DNA from: Pedobacter sp. B4-66
Lineage (GTDB): Bacteria; Bacteroidota; Bacteroidia; Sphingobacteriales; Sphingobacteriaceae
Assembly (NCBI RefSeq): GCF_018492665.1
Contig: NZ_JAFVME010000010.1
Location: 310,001 to 374,000, forward strand
Length of the DNA stretch: 64,000 nt
Direction: 5' to 3'
Part shown: positions 33,876 through 42,841 of the stretch, piece by piece
Layout of the letters: each line of letters begins with the position of its first letter
How positions within the stretch are numbered: the stretch's first letter is position 1
Program-made: the position numbers and the translations under genes
Notes under the pieces: model-generated
Told to the model about the DNA's origin: nothing
What the model saw: the letters and a program-made list of their open reading frames with translations, nothing else
The model's database searches: none

Positions 33876-34208
33876 TTATGGTTTTACAGGTCTTTCTTTA
33901 ATCTGAGAAGCTTTAAGATAAATCTTAGCCCCTTTTTTATTGATATAGTATTTTTTGTTTTTACCGTCAATATATACATCTGTTCCATCCGGAGCCATTT
34001 TTCCTTTATAAACCTTATCAACCACTTTAGAACTACCCTTTACAGCAACCTCTGCAGTTTTATTACCAACTTTAGTCGCTGTTTTACCAATGGCTTTGCC
34101 TGTTTTATCAAGCACCGATTCCTTCTTCTTATCTTGTGCGTTACTACTAAAAGAAACTGCTGCACATAGAGCGAGTGCTAATAAGCCTGTTGCAAATTTT
34201 GTTTTCAT
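33876..34208 (-). CDS. Exported basic protein with PBCV-type adaptor-like motif
   Basis: 110 residues. A signal peptide covers about 1-24 (KFATGLLALALCAAVSFSSNAQ). The mature part is lysine-rich (KKKESVLDKTGKAIGKTATK), a low-complexity helix, and ends in DVYIDGKNKKYYINKKGAKI, which recalls the short Tyr/Gly/Lys block known as PBCV-specific basic adaptor domain. Role unknown; it may bind nucleic acid or cell-wall polyanions. The same pattern in several Bacteroidota is annotated as hypothetical. It shares a terminator with the helicase and stands alone. Confidence 0.65.
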   Translation of the reverse strand: MKTKFATGLLALALCAAVSFSSNAQDKKKESVLDKTGKAIGKTATKVGNKTAEVAVKGSSKVVDKVYKGKMAPDGTDVYIDGKNKKYYINKKGAKIYLKASQIKERPVKP

Positions 34209-34253
34209 AATTACATGTTTCTATAAAAACAACTACAGCCACAATTTGTTTTT

Positions 34254-35252
34254 CTAGTTCAACTGCTCAGTAAGCAAACGCATTTCAATATGAGGAGAAT
34301 GCTTTTCGTACAAAATAGCATAAACTGCCCTGCAAATAGGCATATCAACCTTATACTTTTTATTTACATGGTGCATAGAATTTACCGCATAATAACCCTC
34401 AGCAACCATATTCATCTCTAATTGTGCAGATTTCACGGTATACCCTTTGCCTATCATATTTCCAAAGGTACGGTTACGACTAAATTGAGAATACGCCGTT
34501 ACCAGCAGATCTCCTAGATAGGCTGATTCTTTAATATCTCTCGAAATAGGATGAACAGCATCTACAAATCTCTTAATCTCTCTAATCGCATTCGATATTA
34601 AAACAGCCTGAAAATTATCCCCATAGCCTATACCATGGCAGATTCCGCTGGCTACAGCATAAATATTTTTCAGAACAGCAGCATACTCAGTACCAAAAAT
34701 ATCATCTGAGATATTAGTTTTAATATATCTTGTGCTTAAAAGTCTTGCAAAAGTTACTGCAAGATCCAGATTAGTAGAGGCTATTGTTAGATAAGACAAT
34801 TTCTCTAAAGCCACCTCTTCAGCGTGACAAGGTCCGCTTATTACTACGATATCCTCATAGGAGACATTATATTTCTGATTTAGGAATTCGCCAATAATTA
34901 GATTCTCATCAGGCACTATCCCCTTAATGGCAGAAATGATCTTTTTGTCCTTTAATTGCTCAGGGGTTATCCCATCTAAAGTTGCTTTTAAAAAAGCTGC
35001 AGGCACATTTAAAATGATGTATTCGGCCTTTTCAATAATATCCGCAATATTATCTGAGATATTATCTTCAGGAATCCTGATTTCAACAGAACTCAGATAA
35101 TTTGGATTATGCTTATATTTCTGTAAGTGAACTATTGAATCCTGATTCCTCATCCACCAATAAATTTCCTTTGCAGTGAAATTATCTGAAAGCATTTTTA
35201 TGATTGCAGTAGCCCAACTACCGCCACCAATCATTGCAACTTTAGGTATCAT
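34254..35252 (-). CDS. gpsA: NAD(P)H-dependent glycerol-3-phosphate dehydrogenase
   Basis: Makes sn-glycerol 3-phosphate from dihydroxyacetone phosphate for phospholipids. 332 residues. The Rossmann loop GGGSWATAI (8-16) is like the usual GxGxxG/A but with Trp-Ala in place of Gly; further blocks are ISGPCHAEEVAL (about 137-148) and EYAAVLKNIYAVASGICHG near 190, with the catalytic Lys in it. It sits 82 bp downstream of the hlyD-like gene of the efflux operon, separated by a terminator, and is convergent with nothing. Complete. Confidence 0.93.
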   Translation of the reverse strand: MIPKVAMIGGGSWATAIIKMLSDNFTAKEIYWWMRNQDSIVHLQKYKHNPNYLSSVEIRIPEDNISDNIADIIEKAEYIILNVPAAFLKATLDGITPEQLKDKKIISAIKGIVPDENLIIGEFLNQKYNVSYEDIVVISGPCHAEEVALEKLSYLTIASTNLDLAVTFARLLSTRYIKTNISDDIFGTEYAAVLKNIYAVASGICHGIGYGDNFQAVLISNAIREIKRFVDAVHPISRDIKESAYLGDLLVTAYSQFSRNRTFGNMIGKGYTVKSAQLEMNMVAEGYYAVNSMHHVNKKYKVDMPICRAVYAILYEKHSPHIEMRLLTEQLN

Positions 35253-35263
35253 AATTTATAAAT

Positions 35264-35297
35264 AAAAAGCCCCGGCTTATTGTTTTAAACCGGGGGC
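35264..35297 (-). terminator. Terminator of the TolC-HlyD operon
   Basis: Minus strand: GCCCCCGG and CCGGGGC form a G/C stem (one bulge), loop of 14, then TTTTTATTT. Ends just before gpsA. Confidence 0.8.
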
Positions 35298-35334
35298 AAT
35301 TTACTTATTTTAAATGACTGATATTGCTTACTTT

Positions 35335-36675
35335 CTATTTAGGAGCGGCAAACAATTGATCCTTAGTGGTTTTTTCTACTTTCATACCATCCTTTAATCT
35401 GTTTTGAATTGCAGAGTATGGACCTGTTACCACTTCCTGATTCGCTTTAAGTCCAGATTTGATAATGATATATTGATCATTTTGAATCCCTGTAGTAACC
35501 TCAGTACGTTTTACTGTGCCATTATTAAACACATAAACATATTGTTTAACGGTTTTATCAGAAAGTTTAGATTTCTGCTTATCTGCATTTTCATCATTGT
35601 CAGCAGGCTTATCAGATTTAGTCTTATCTTCTGTGAATACAGATTGAATTGGAATAGCCAAGCCCTTTACCGACTCACTTTCGATATCAACAGTTGCCGA
35701 CATACCTGGTCTGAATGGAGAAGGAAGATCTTTGGCTCCAGTTTTAATATTACTGTACGATTCGGCCAGAATGCGAACCTTAACATTAAAATTTGTTACC
35801 TGATCAACAGAACTTGTTGCAGCACCAACATCTTTAGATGAGCTTGCTATTTCAGTTACAATACCTTTAAATTTAGTATCTCCAAATGCATCTACCTCTA
35901 TAATCGAGCTATCTCCAACATTAACCCTATTAATATCATTCTCATTCACATCAACGTTTACTTCCATTGATGACAAATTAGAAATACGCATAATCTCAGT
36001 ACCGGCCATTTGAGCTGTACCAAGAATACGATCTCCCAATTCAACAGATAATTTAGAGATTACCCCATCAACAGGGGCATAGATAGTCGCTTTAGCAAGA
36101 TTTGCGCCTGCTTCTTTAACATTAGCACCACCTTCAGCTAAACTATATTTAGCACCAGTAACCATAGCTTTCAATCTTGCAATATCAGCTAAGGCAGAGA
36201 AATATTGTGCTTTAGCAGCATCAAATTCCGAGGCCGAGATCACTTTTCTGGTATAGAGCTCCTGACTTCTTTTATAAGAAGCCTCAGTATTATCAAAGTT
36301 CGCATTCGCTTGTTTCAATTGTTGCTCTGCAGCCACAACCTGAGCTTTTTGAGTGTTGTTTGAAGCAACAGCTCTTTCAAATCCAGATTGAAGTACATCT
36401 GGTCTAACTTTGATCAACAATTGGCCTTTTTTAACCACATCGCCTTCTTTAACCAAAAGCTCAGTAACCTCACCCGACACTTCAGAGCTTAGTTTCACTT
36501 CGGTTTCAGGCTGTACCTTACCACTGGCAGTAACAGTTTCAATAACTTTCCTATCAGCAGCCTTTTCAATCGTCACCTTCTCGGTCTTATCACCTCCTAT
36601 TAAGCCGGTAAATTTTGCTCCAGCCAGCAGGACAATGATTACGCCTATTACAATTAGTATCGGTTTTAGTTTCAT
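35335..36675 (-). CDS. HlyD/MacA-type efflux periplasmic adaptor subunit
   Basis: Membrane-fusion protein linking an inner-membrane pump to TolC. 446 residues with one N-terminal membrane helix (about 5-22) and a long alpha-hairpin of heptads near 90-190 (NNTQKAQVVAAEQQLKQAN). Biotinyl-lipoyl-like halves are seen as GEVTELLVKEGDVVKKGQLL in part and YAPVDGVISKLSVELGDRI, then beta-barrel DVNENDINRVNVGDSSIIEV. It lies 69 bp after tolC in the same operon. No ABC or RND pump gene accompanies it, which is unusual. Confidence 0.93.
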   Translation of the reverse strand: MKLKPILIVIGVIIVLLAGAKFTGLIGGDKTEKVTIEKAADRKVIETVTASGKVQPETEVKLSSEVSGEVTELLVKEGDVVKKGQLLIKVRPDVLQSGFERAVASNNTQKAQVVAAEQQLKQANANFDNTEASYKRSQELYTRKVISASEFDAAKAQYFSALADIARLKAMVTGAKYSLAEGGANVKEAGANLAKATIYAPVDGVISKLSVELGDRILGTAQMAGTEIMRISNLSSMEVNVDVNENDINRVNVGDSSIIEVDAFGDTKFKGIVTEIASSSKDVGAATSSVDQVTNFNVKVRILAESYSNIKTGAKDLPSPFRPGMSATVDIESESVKGLAIPIQSVFTEDKTKSDKPADNDENADKQKSKLSDKTVKQYVYVFNNGTVKRTEVTTGIQNDQYIIIKSGLKANQEVVTGPYSAIQNRLKDGMKVEKTTKDQLFAAPK

Positions 36676-36744
36676 TTCAATTTATTTATTTTTCATTATT
36701 TATGGTCCAGACTCAGTAAATCGTGCGAATTTATGATGCTGCTT

Positions 36745-38196
36745 CTAGAAAACTATTTGCTGACCTAAGTAATAATCAATAACTTTTGCTTTGAAAAGTA
36801 AATCATACTTAGCCCTAATCATATCTATTTCTGCTTTATTCTTATTTGTTAATGAGGTGTTGTAATCTAAAGAGTTAACTAAACCAACATTATAGCGTTG
36901 CTCTATTACTGAAAATGCCTCTTTTCTGGCAGTAAAAGTATTGGTTGTCGATTCGAACGTACCACTTGCAGCTTTCAAATCAGCAACGGCCTGATAAATA
37001 ATTTTATTCAAATTATTCTTAACCAACTGTTCTTCAGTCTGATTCTGCATATAAGCTATTTTCGCTTTTCTTACTGTTGATCTTGCAGAGAAACCATTAA
37101 AAATCGGAATCTGTAAGCTCAACCCAACATACTGACCAAAGTTATCTTGAATCTGATTCTTAAATTTGTAATTTTCTGTAAGGGTAGTAAAGTCTGGAGC
37201 TACTACTCTTGTTGTAGTGCCCTCTACTACTCCAATCACTTTGTCTTCCTTAGGTATAACACCAACTATTGATTTTCTACCGCTTGAATAATTAGTACTC
37301 AATCCGGCTCCAAATGATAAACTCGGGTAATAATTACCTTTTGCTATGTCCATTCCTCTTTTGGAAGCTTCAGTTTTTAAAGCCGCCAATTTAATATCAG
37401 GAAAAACACTTAGTGCCGAGCTATATACTTCATCGGGATTAACACTAGTTAATGGCTTGCTAAAACTTTCCAATAGAGGAGCCTTAACATCATACTTTGT
37501 CGCCGAAGGAATATCCATTAACTGAGCCAACGTAAGGTAAGAAATTGACAAAGAATTTTCAGCAGTAACCACATCAAGATCAGCGGTAGCGACCTGCGCC
37601 TTAGCCTCAGCAAGATCAGCAAGGGTCTTATTACCTACATCCAAAAGCTCTTGCTGTTGCTTAAGCTGCTGTTGAGCAACCGACAACTGTTGTTTTGCAG
37701 CTACCAAAAAATCCTTATTGTATAGAATGTCTAAATAAGAGGTAATCACCTTTAAAATCAAGTCATTCTTAACTTTAGCGGTATTGGTTTTATCAGCATC
37801 CAATAAAATTTTGTTTTGTTTTATTTGATTTAACTTTTGAAACCCTTGAAAAACATTAATACTGGTTGACACCCCTCCATTAAAAGAAGAAAACTGCTGA
37901 CTGTTGAACTGATTTGTTGAAGGATCGACACTTCGTCCGTAATTTATATTATAGCTCCCATTACTATTTAACGTTGGTAAAAGAGCATTTTTTGATTGCT
38001 TAAAATTCTCATCAGACAAACTTTCGCTTAATTGAGATTGTTTAACCTGAAGGTTATTATGTAAAGTTTCATCTATTGCTTGTTGTATCGTAATGATTTC
38101 CTGAGCGTTAGTTTTTTGCACAAAACCCGTAATAAACATAAAGGATAGTGCCAATGTAACTTTAGGTAATGTACTATAAGGGATAATTTTTTTCAT
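36745..38196 (-). CDS. TolC family outer-membrane efflux protein
   Basis: Outer-membrane channel of the efflux operon. 483 residues with a signal peptide to about 32 (PKVTLALSFMFITGFVQKTNAQ). The TolC repeat halves show as TIQQAIDETLHNNLQVKQSQ near 37 and the long coiled-coil helices rich in Gln/Lys (KQQLSVAQQQLKQQQELLDV) at about 165-185, with a second half after residue 250. First gene of the operon tolC-hlyD. A 38-bp concentric dyad lies between its start and the divergent deacetylase gene. Confidence 0.93.
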   Translation of the reverse strand: MKKIIPYSTLPKVTLALSFMFITGFVQKTNAQEIITIQQAIDETLHNNLQVKQSQLSESLSDENFKQSKNALLPTLNSNGSYNINYGRSVDPSTNQFNSQQFSSFNGGVSTSINVFQGFQKLNQIKQNKILLDADKTNTAKVKNDLILKVITSYLDILYNKDFLVAAKQQLSVAQQQLKQQQELLDVGNKTLADLAEAKAQVATADLDVVTAENSLSISYLTLAQLMDIPSATKYDVKAPLLESFSKPLTSVNPDEVYSSALSVFPDIKLAALKTEASKRGMDIAKGNYYPSLSFGAGLSTNYSSGRKSIVGVIPKEDKVIGVVEGTTTRVVAPDFTTLTENYKFKNQIQDNFGQYVGLSLQIPIFNGFSARSTVRKAKIAYMQNQTEEQLVKNNLNKIIYQAVADLKAASGTFESTTNTFTARKEAFSVIEQRYNVGLVNSLDYNTSLTNKNKAEIDMIRAKYDLLFKAKVIDYYLGQQIVF

Positions 38197-38232
38197 AATT
38201 TAATTTTCACTGAGATTCGATTCTCTTTTTAG

Positions 38233-38270
38233 TTGTGAAACTAATTGAGCATTCTCAAACGGTTTCACAA
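38233..38270. promoter_or_regulatory. Concentric double dyad between tolC and deacetylase
   Basis: TTGTGAAAC, TAA, TTGAG, CATT, CTCAA, ACG, GTTTCACAA: an outer 9-bp inverted repeat encloses an inner 5-bp one with the same centre. A near-match -7 box (minus-strand TAATATTG, 38268-38275) for tolC overlaps its edge. Reads as an operator for a dimer or tetramer of an efflux repressor, or as a stem-loop of 14 paired bases. Confidence 0.5.
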
Positions 38271-38387
38271 TATTAATATAAACAACTTATTCATTTTGTA
38301 AATTTTCGGGTACAACAACCTTATTTTCTCATCCTCCATTTTTCTTCTATTTGACTTAAAAGAAGCCAATAAAATTAAAATTTTCTC

Positions 38388-38395
38388 TAAGTTTG
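38388..38395 (+). promoter_or_regulatory. Deacetylase -7 box, three bases from the ATG
   Basis: TAAGTTTG ends three bases before the ATG at 38399, so the mRNA is probably leaderless. The TTG inside the box at 38393 would be an unlikely start. Confidence 0.5.
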
Positions 38396-38398
38396 GGC

Positions 38399-39016
38399 AT
38401 GTACCTGATAAAATCCCCGCTTTTATTAAAATGGTATTACCCATCATTAACCTGGCACAAGAGCCGGGATCAAAAAGTTATTTATTTAACCTTTGACGAT
38501 GGACCTATACCAGATGTTACAGACTTTGCATTAAAAACTTTAAAAAGCTTTAATGCAAAAGCAACATTCTTTTGCATCGGAGATAATATTCACAAACATC
38601 CTGATATTTTTGAGAAGATAAAGAACGACGGCCACCGCATCGGCAACCATACTTTTAACCATTTAAAAGGATGGAAAACGCCGGATGAAATATACACCAA
38701 AAACTTCCAAAAGTGTCAGGAAATAACTAACACAAATTTATTTCGTCCGCCTTACGGCAGAATTAAAAAATCTCAGGTCACCAGCATCAGAGCACTAAAC
38801 CCTGAAACCCAGATCATCATGTGGGATGTACTAAGCGGTGATTTTGACATCAACCTTGCCCCTCACAAGTGCTACAACAATGTGATAAAACATACTGCCA
38901 ACGGATCAATTGTAGTTTTTCATGACAGTCTGAAAGCCTACGACCGAATGAAATATGCATTACCCAGAGTGTTGAAACATTTTTCTGATCTTGGTTATCG
39001 TTTCGATTCTCTTTAA
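38399..39016 (+). CDS. Polysaccharide deacetylase family protein
   Basis: NodB-type carbohydrate esterase, about 205 residues from ATG 38399. Motifs: TFDDGP (Asp-Asp metal and catalytic site), HRIGNHTFNH (His pair), RPPYGR and GDFDINLAPHKC. It acts on N-acetylated sugars such as peptidoglycan or chitin. It has no signal peptide or membrane anchor, only a modest hydrophobic start (LIKSPLLLKWYY), so export is uncertain. Divergent from tolC over a concentric dyad. An upstream TTG gives two extra residues but lies within the promoter box. Confidence 0.9.
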   Translation: MYLIKSPLLLKWYYPSLTWHKSRDQKVIYLTFDDGPIPDVTDFALKTLKSFNAKATFFCIGDNIHKHPDIFEKIKNDGHRIGNHTFNHLKGWKTPDEIYTKNFQKCQEITNTNLFRPPYGRIKKSQVTSIRALNPETQIIMWDVLSGDFDINLAPHKCYNNVIKHTANGSIVVFHDSLKAYDRMKYALPRVLKHFSDLGYRFDSL

Positions 39017-39112
39017 TTTTTCATGATCGGAACAGCTAAGCTTAGGCCAAAACGCAAATCCACCACAACACACTAAAAAACAACACATTATAGCAAACAC
39101 AAAACACAAAGG

Positions 39113-39148
39113 TGTTCAAAAACGAACAACACTGTTCAAAAATGACCG
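39113..39148. promoter_or_regulatory. TGTTC...GAACA palindrome and second half copy upstream of aconitase
   Basis: TGTTCAAAAACGAACA (39113-39128) has perfect TGTTC/GAACA arms; a second copy, TGTTCAAAAATGACCG, begins exactly 20 bp later at 39133. The 20-bp spacing is two helical turns, which suits two sites on the same DNA face. A smaller dyad, TTTGTA/TACAAA, lies nearer the gene at 39250-39268. The link to acn is only positional. Confidence 0.45.
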
Positions 39149-39305
39149 CCTCTATTTTGTAAAGATTTAAACGAATAATCAGCCAACATTATTTAGAATA
39201 GGTATAAATAATATAATGATAAGCAGATGATGTCCTACCCCTATTTTTTTTTGTAAATTCGCTACAAATAATAAGAATAACTTACCCTTTTAACACATAT
39301 TATCA

Positions 39306-41582
39306 ATGGCTTTTGATATAGAAATGATCAAAAAGGTGTATGCAAACTTTGGCCCCCGCGTTGAGGCGGCTCGTAAATTAGTAGGCAGACCTTTAACACT
39401 CTCAGAAAAAATTCTTTACACCCACCTTTGGGATGGAAATACAAATACCGCTTACACAAGAGGTACTGATTACGTAGACTTTGCTCCTGACCGTGTGGCC
39501 ATGCAAGATGCTACTGCACAAATGGCTTTATTGCAATTTATGCAGGCAGGCAGACCAAGGGTTGCTGTTCCTTCTACCGTTCATTGCGATCACTTGATCA
39601 CGGCAAAGAATGGTGCTGAAATTGACTTACCAGCTGCAAACACTGAAAGCAAGGAAGTATTTGACTTTTTAGCTTCAGTTTCTAACAAATATGGTATTGG
39701 TTTCTGGAAACCAGGTGCAGGTATTATTCACCAGGTTGTTTTAGAAAACTATGCTTTCCCAGGTGGAATGATGATAGGTACCGACTCTCACACTGTAAAC
39801 GCAGGTGGTTTAGGTATGGTTGCAATAGGTGTTGGTGGTGCTGATGCTTGCGATGTAATGGCAGGATTACCATGGGAACTAAAATTCCCTAAACTAATTG
39901 GTATTAAACTTACCGGAAAATTAAGTGGATGGGTATCTGCAAAAGATGTTATTCTTAAAGTTGCAGGCATTCTTACCGTAAAAGGTGGAACAGGTGCAAT
40001 TGTTGAATATTTCGGCGAAGGCGCAACAAGCATGAGCTGTACTGGTAAAGGAACCATTTGTAATATGGGTGCTGAAATTGGTGCAACTACTTCAACATTT
40101 GGTTACGACGAGAGCATGGAGCGTTACTTACGTGCTACCGACAGAGCTGAAGTTGCCGATGCTGCAAATGCAATTAAAGAACACTTAACCGGCGATGCTG
40201 AAGTATATGCAGAGCCTGAAAAATACTTCGATCAAATCATCGAAATTAACTTATCTGAACTTGAGCCTTATTTGAATGGTCCATTCACTCCAGATTTAGC
40301 AACTCCTATCTCTAAAATGAAAGAAGTTGCTGCTGCTAACGGATGGCCAATGAAAATCGATGTAGGATTGATCGGTTCATGTACCAACTCATCGTACGAA
40401 GATATTTCTCGTGCAATCAGTATTGCAAAACAAGTGTCAGAAAAAGGTTTAACTGCTAAATCTGAATACTGTATCAATCCTGGTTCTGAGCAAATCCGTT
40501 ACACGATTCAACGTGATGGATTCTTAGACGTATTCAAAAGCATCGGAGCTAAAGTATTTACAAACGCTTGTGGACCATGTATTGGTATGTGGGACAGAGT
40601 TGGTGCTGAAAAGCAAGAGAAAAACACTATCGTACACTCGTTTAACCGCAACTTCGCAAAACGTGCTGACGGTAACCCTAATACTTTTGCTTTTGTTGGT
40701 TCTCCGGAATTAGTAACAGCATTAGCTATCGCAGGTGATTTAAGCTTTAACCCATTAACAGATACTTTAACTAACGATAAAGGCGAACAAGTAAAACTTG
40801 ATGCTCCAACTGGATTTGAATTACCTACTCAAGGTTTTGCAGTTGAGGATGCAGGTTATCAGAAACCAGCTGAAGACGGAAGTAAAGTAGAAGTACTTGT
40901 TTCTCCAACCTCACACAGGTTACAATTACTTGATCCATTTACCCCATGGGAAGGCACAGACCTTAAAGGCCTTAAGTTGTTAATTAAAGCAAAAGGAAAA
41001 TGTACTACTGACCATATCTCAATGGCTGGTCCATGGTTAAAATTCCGCGGTCACTTAGATAACATTTCGAACAACATGTTAATCGGTGCTGTAAACTACT
41101 TTAACGAGAAAACTGACTCAGTTAAAAATGAACTTACTGGTGAGTATGGTCCTGTACCGGCAACCCAAAGAGATTATAAAGCTGCAGGTTTAGGTTCTAT
41201 CGTTGTTGGTGATGAAAACTATGGTGAAGGATCAAGCCGCGAGCATGCAGCTATGGAGCCTCGTCACTTAGGTGTACGTGCTGTATTGGTAAAATCATTT
41301 GCCCGTATCCACGAAACAAACCTTAAGAAACAAGGTATGCTTGGCTTAACCTTTGTTAACAAAGAAGATTACGATAAAATATTAGAAGGTGATGTTATCG
41401 ATATCATTGGATTAACAACATTCACTCCTGATGTTCCGCTTACTTTAGTATTAAACCACGCTGATGGAACTAAAGAAGAAATATCTGTTAATCACAGTTA
41501 TAACGAACAACAAATCGAATGGTTCAAAGCAGGTGGTGCATTGAATATCATTCGTAGAGAAGCAGCAGCAAAAAACACTTAG
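39306..41582 (+). CDS. acn: Aconitate hydratase
   Basis: TCA-cycle enzyme that isomerises citrate to isocitrate through a [4Fe-4S] cluster. 758 residues, the shorter mitochondrial-like type found in Bacteroidota. Cluster cysteines are Cys359 (GLIGSCTNSS), Cys422 and Cys425 (NACGPCIG). Other family blocks: GTDSHTVNAGGLG (about 158-170), TTSTFGYDES and EGSSREHAAMEPRHLG near 660. It is alone, in a 290-bp regulatory gap with dyads, and closed by a very strong terminator. Confidence 0.97.
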   Translation: MAFDIEMIKKVYANFGPRVEAARKLVGRPLTLSEKILYTHLWDGNTNTAYTRGTDYVDFAPDRVAMQDATAQMALLQFMQAGRPRVAVPSTVHCDHLITAKNGAEIDLPAANTESKEVFDFLASVSNKYGIGFWKPGAGIIHQVVLENYAFPGGMMIGTDSHTVNAGGLGMVAIGVGGADACDVMAGLPWELKFPKLIGIKLTGKLSGWVSAKDVILKVAGILTVKGGTGAIVEYFGEGATSMSCTGKGTICNMGAEIGATTSTFGYDESMERYLRATDRAEVADAANAIKEHLTGDAEVYAEPEKYFDQIIEINLSELEPYLNGPFTPDLATPISKMKEVAAANGWPMKIDVGLIGSCTNSSYEDISRAISIAKQVSEKGLTAKSEYCINPGSEQIRYTIQRDGFLDVFKSIGAKVFTNACGPCIGMWDRVGAEKQEKNTIVHSFNRNFAKRADGNPNTFAFVGSPELVTALAIAGDLSFNPLTDTLTNDKGEQVKLDAPTGFELPTQGFAVEDAGYQKPAEDGSKVEVLVSPTSHRLQLLDPFTPWEGTDLKGLKLLIKAKGKCTTDHISMAGPWLKFRGHLDNISNNMLIGAVNYFNEKTDSVKNELTGEYGPVPATQRDYKAAGLGSIVVGDENYGEGSSREHAAMEPRHLGVRAVLVKSFARIHETNLKKQGMLGLTFVNKEDYDKILEGDVIDIIGLTTFTPDVPLTLVLNHADGTKEEISVNHSYNEQQIEWFKAGGALNIIRREAAAKNT

Positions 41583-41636
41583 TATTTTAATACTAAGTAG
41601 CCGAAATACTACGTTGCTGATATCTCAGTAAAATAT

Positions 41637-41688
41637 ACCAAATACAGAAAAGGCCTGAATTAGGATTCAGGCCTTTTCTGTATTTGGT
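41637..41688 (+). terminator. Terminator of aconitase with 24-bp perfect stem
   Basis: ACCAAATACAGAAAAGGCCT (first 20 bases of a 24-base arm, 41637-41660) pairs perfectly with its complement at 41665-41688 across loop TAGG. The longest hairpin in the window. The arm continues past the usual 10 pairs into AT sequence, so it also resembles a repeat-derived element. Confidence 0.85.
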
Positions 41689-41830
41689 TCAGTTTTGTAC
41701 TACTAAGGTAATGATTCTACTAGCTAAAACCATTTACTCAACTCCGTTTGATGGTAAAGTCTTTGTTTCAGCATTAAAGGTGGAAATGATTAATTTTTTT
41801 AGTAAATTCATTTAACTAAATACTAAGATT

Positions 41831-42268
41831 ATGAATGTACTCACTAAAGTTCAAAACTGGGGTAATCATCATCACCCAAAATGGCTCGACTATTTTAGGA
41901 TTCTTTTAGGCCTTGTACTTATCTGGAAAGGCATTGCATTTGCATCAAATTTACAAGCCTTTACCAACATGATGAAAGACGCCATGCTAGGGGTAGCAGT
42001 ATCAATTAGCCTAATGGCGCACATCATTATTGTGCTCCACATCATCGGCGGAATACTGATTGCAATAGGCTCGCAAACGCGCTTATTTTGTGCACTCAAC
42101 TTACCTATACTTATCGTGGCTGTTTTCTTTGTTAACCTAAGAGCAGACATATTTAGACCATATGCTGAGTTTTGGGTATCATGTGTTGTCCTAATCGGCT
42201 TAGTTTGCTTTTTAATTGAAGGAAACGGAGTATTGTCTGTAGAACGCGAAAAAAAGACGGTTGTTTAA
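41831..42268 (+). CDS. DoxX-like membrane protein
   Basis: 145 residues, four membrane helices (about 20-38, 55-75, 78-98 and 110-132). It begins with MNVLTKVQNWGNHHHPKWLD, with a run of three histidines, then DYFRILLGLVLIWKGIAF, a pattern of the DoxX superfamily; ends EREKKTVV. DoxX members have been linked to redox and sulfur metabolism, but no function can be assigned. No partner; the 140-bp gap upstream has only an implausible 34-codon frame. Confidence 0.75.
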   Translation: MNVLTKVQNWGNHHHPKWLDYFRILLGLVLIWKGIAFASNLQAFTNMMKDAMLGVAVSISLMAHIIIVLHIIGGILIAIGSQTRLFCALNLPILIVAVFFVNLRADIFRPYAEFWVSCVVLIGLVCFLIEGNGVLSVEREKKTVV

Positions 42269-42291
42269 TTGATATTGGCTTTTAATTGAAG

Positions 42292-42699
42292 CTAAAACTC
42301 ATGTCCGCAATCAAAGCAATGATAAGTTTTCTTAACATGAAAAGGATAAACCATCAGTGCAAAGGAAACTATCATTGTTAGCAGGCCAAATCTCTTTTTA
42401 GTAGCCTGTACAAAGCCTACATGATTTGAACCACAGTTAGGACAAACCTCAACTCCTGGCTCAGTTTCCTCCTGTGGTAACTGAACATTTTCGTCTTGCA
42501 GAATGCATTTTGCCATAGGGATGTCCTTTTCAAAAACATGCAACCTAACCCCTCCATAAGCCTGAGTATACAAAGGATTTAATGTGATTGAATTCTCATC
42601 AGATAAAAAACATTGAACACCACTATCCAACAATCGTGCTTTCACAATATTGGCCTCAATTGGATTGTAAAAAGTTGTTAATACTATAATTTTATCCAC
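42292..42699 (-). CDS. DUF2007 domain protein with C-terminal zinc ribbon
   Basis: 135 residues. The N-terminal part, KIIVLTTFYNPIEANIVKARLLD, with QCFLSDENSIT, is the DUF2007 (putative signal-transducing, GlnB-like fold) type. A zinc ribbon follows: CPNCGSNHVG (about 91-100) and YHCFDCGHEF at the C-terminus, with a membrane-like stretch between them (LLTMIVSFALMVYPF). It starts with GTG at 42699 behind a good GGAG site five bases upstream. Function unknown; possibly a sensor. Confidence 0.78.
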   Translation of the reverse strand: MDKIIVLTTFYNPIEANIVKARLLDSGVQCFLSDENSITLNPLYTQAYGGVRLHVFEKDIPMAKCILQDENVQLPQEETEPGVEVCPNCGSNHVGFVQATKKRFGLLTMIVSFALMVYPFHVKKTYHCFDCGHEF

Positions 42700-42841
42700 T
42701 TAATCTCCTTTGGCAATAAATATACTGAAAAGTAGCTAAATTGGACTATTTTGGACAAACCGACAAGAAAACTAGCTGTAATAATTTAGTGATTTCCTAT
42801 ATTAGCTCAGCTTTTAAAAGCAAAGCCAAATATATCCAATC

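Noticed and set aside
35404..35841. 145-codon plus-strand open frame opposite the HlyD-like gene
   Set aside because: Antisense shadow of a gene with strong family evidence; cysteine- and isoleucine-rich sequence without a domain.
41711..41815. 34-codon frame in the gap before the DoxX-like gene (MILLAKTIYSTPFDG)
   Set aside because: No promoter box or ribosome site, no clear domain, and the length is expected by chance in 140 bp.
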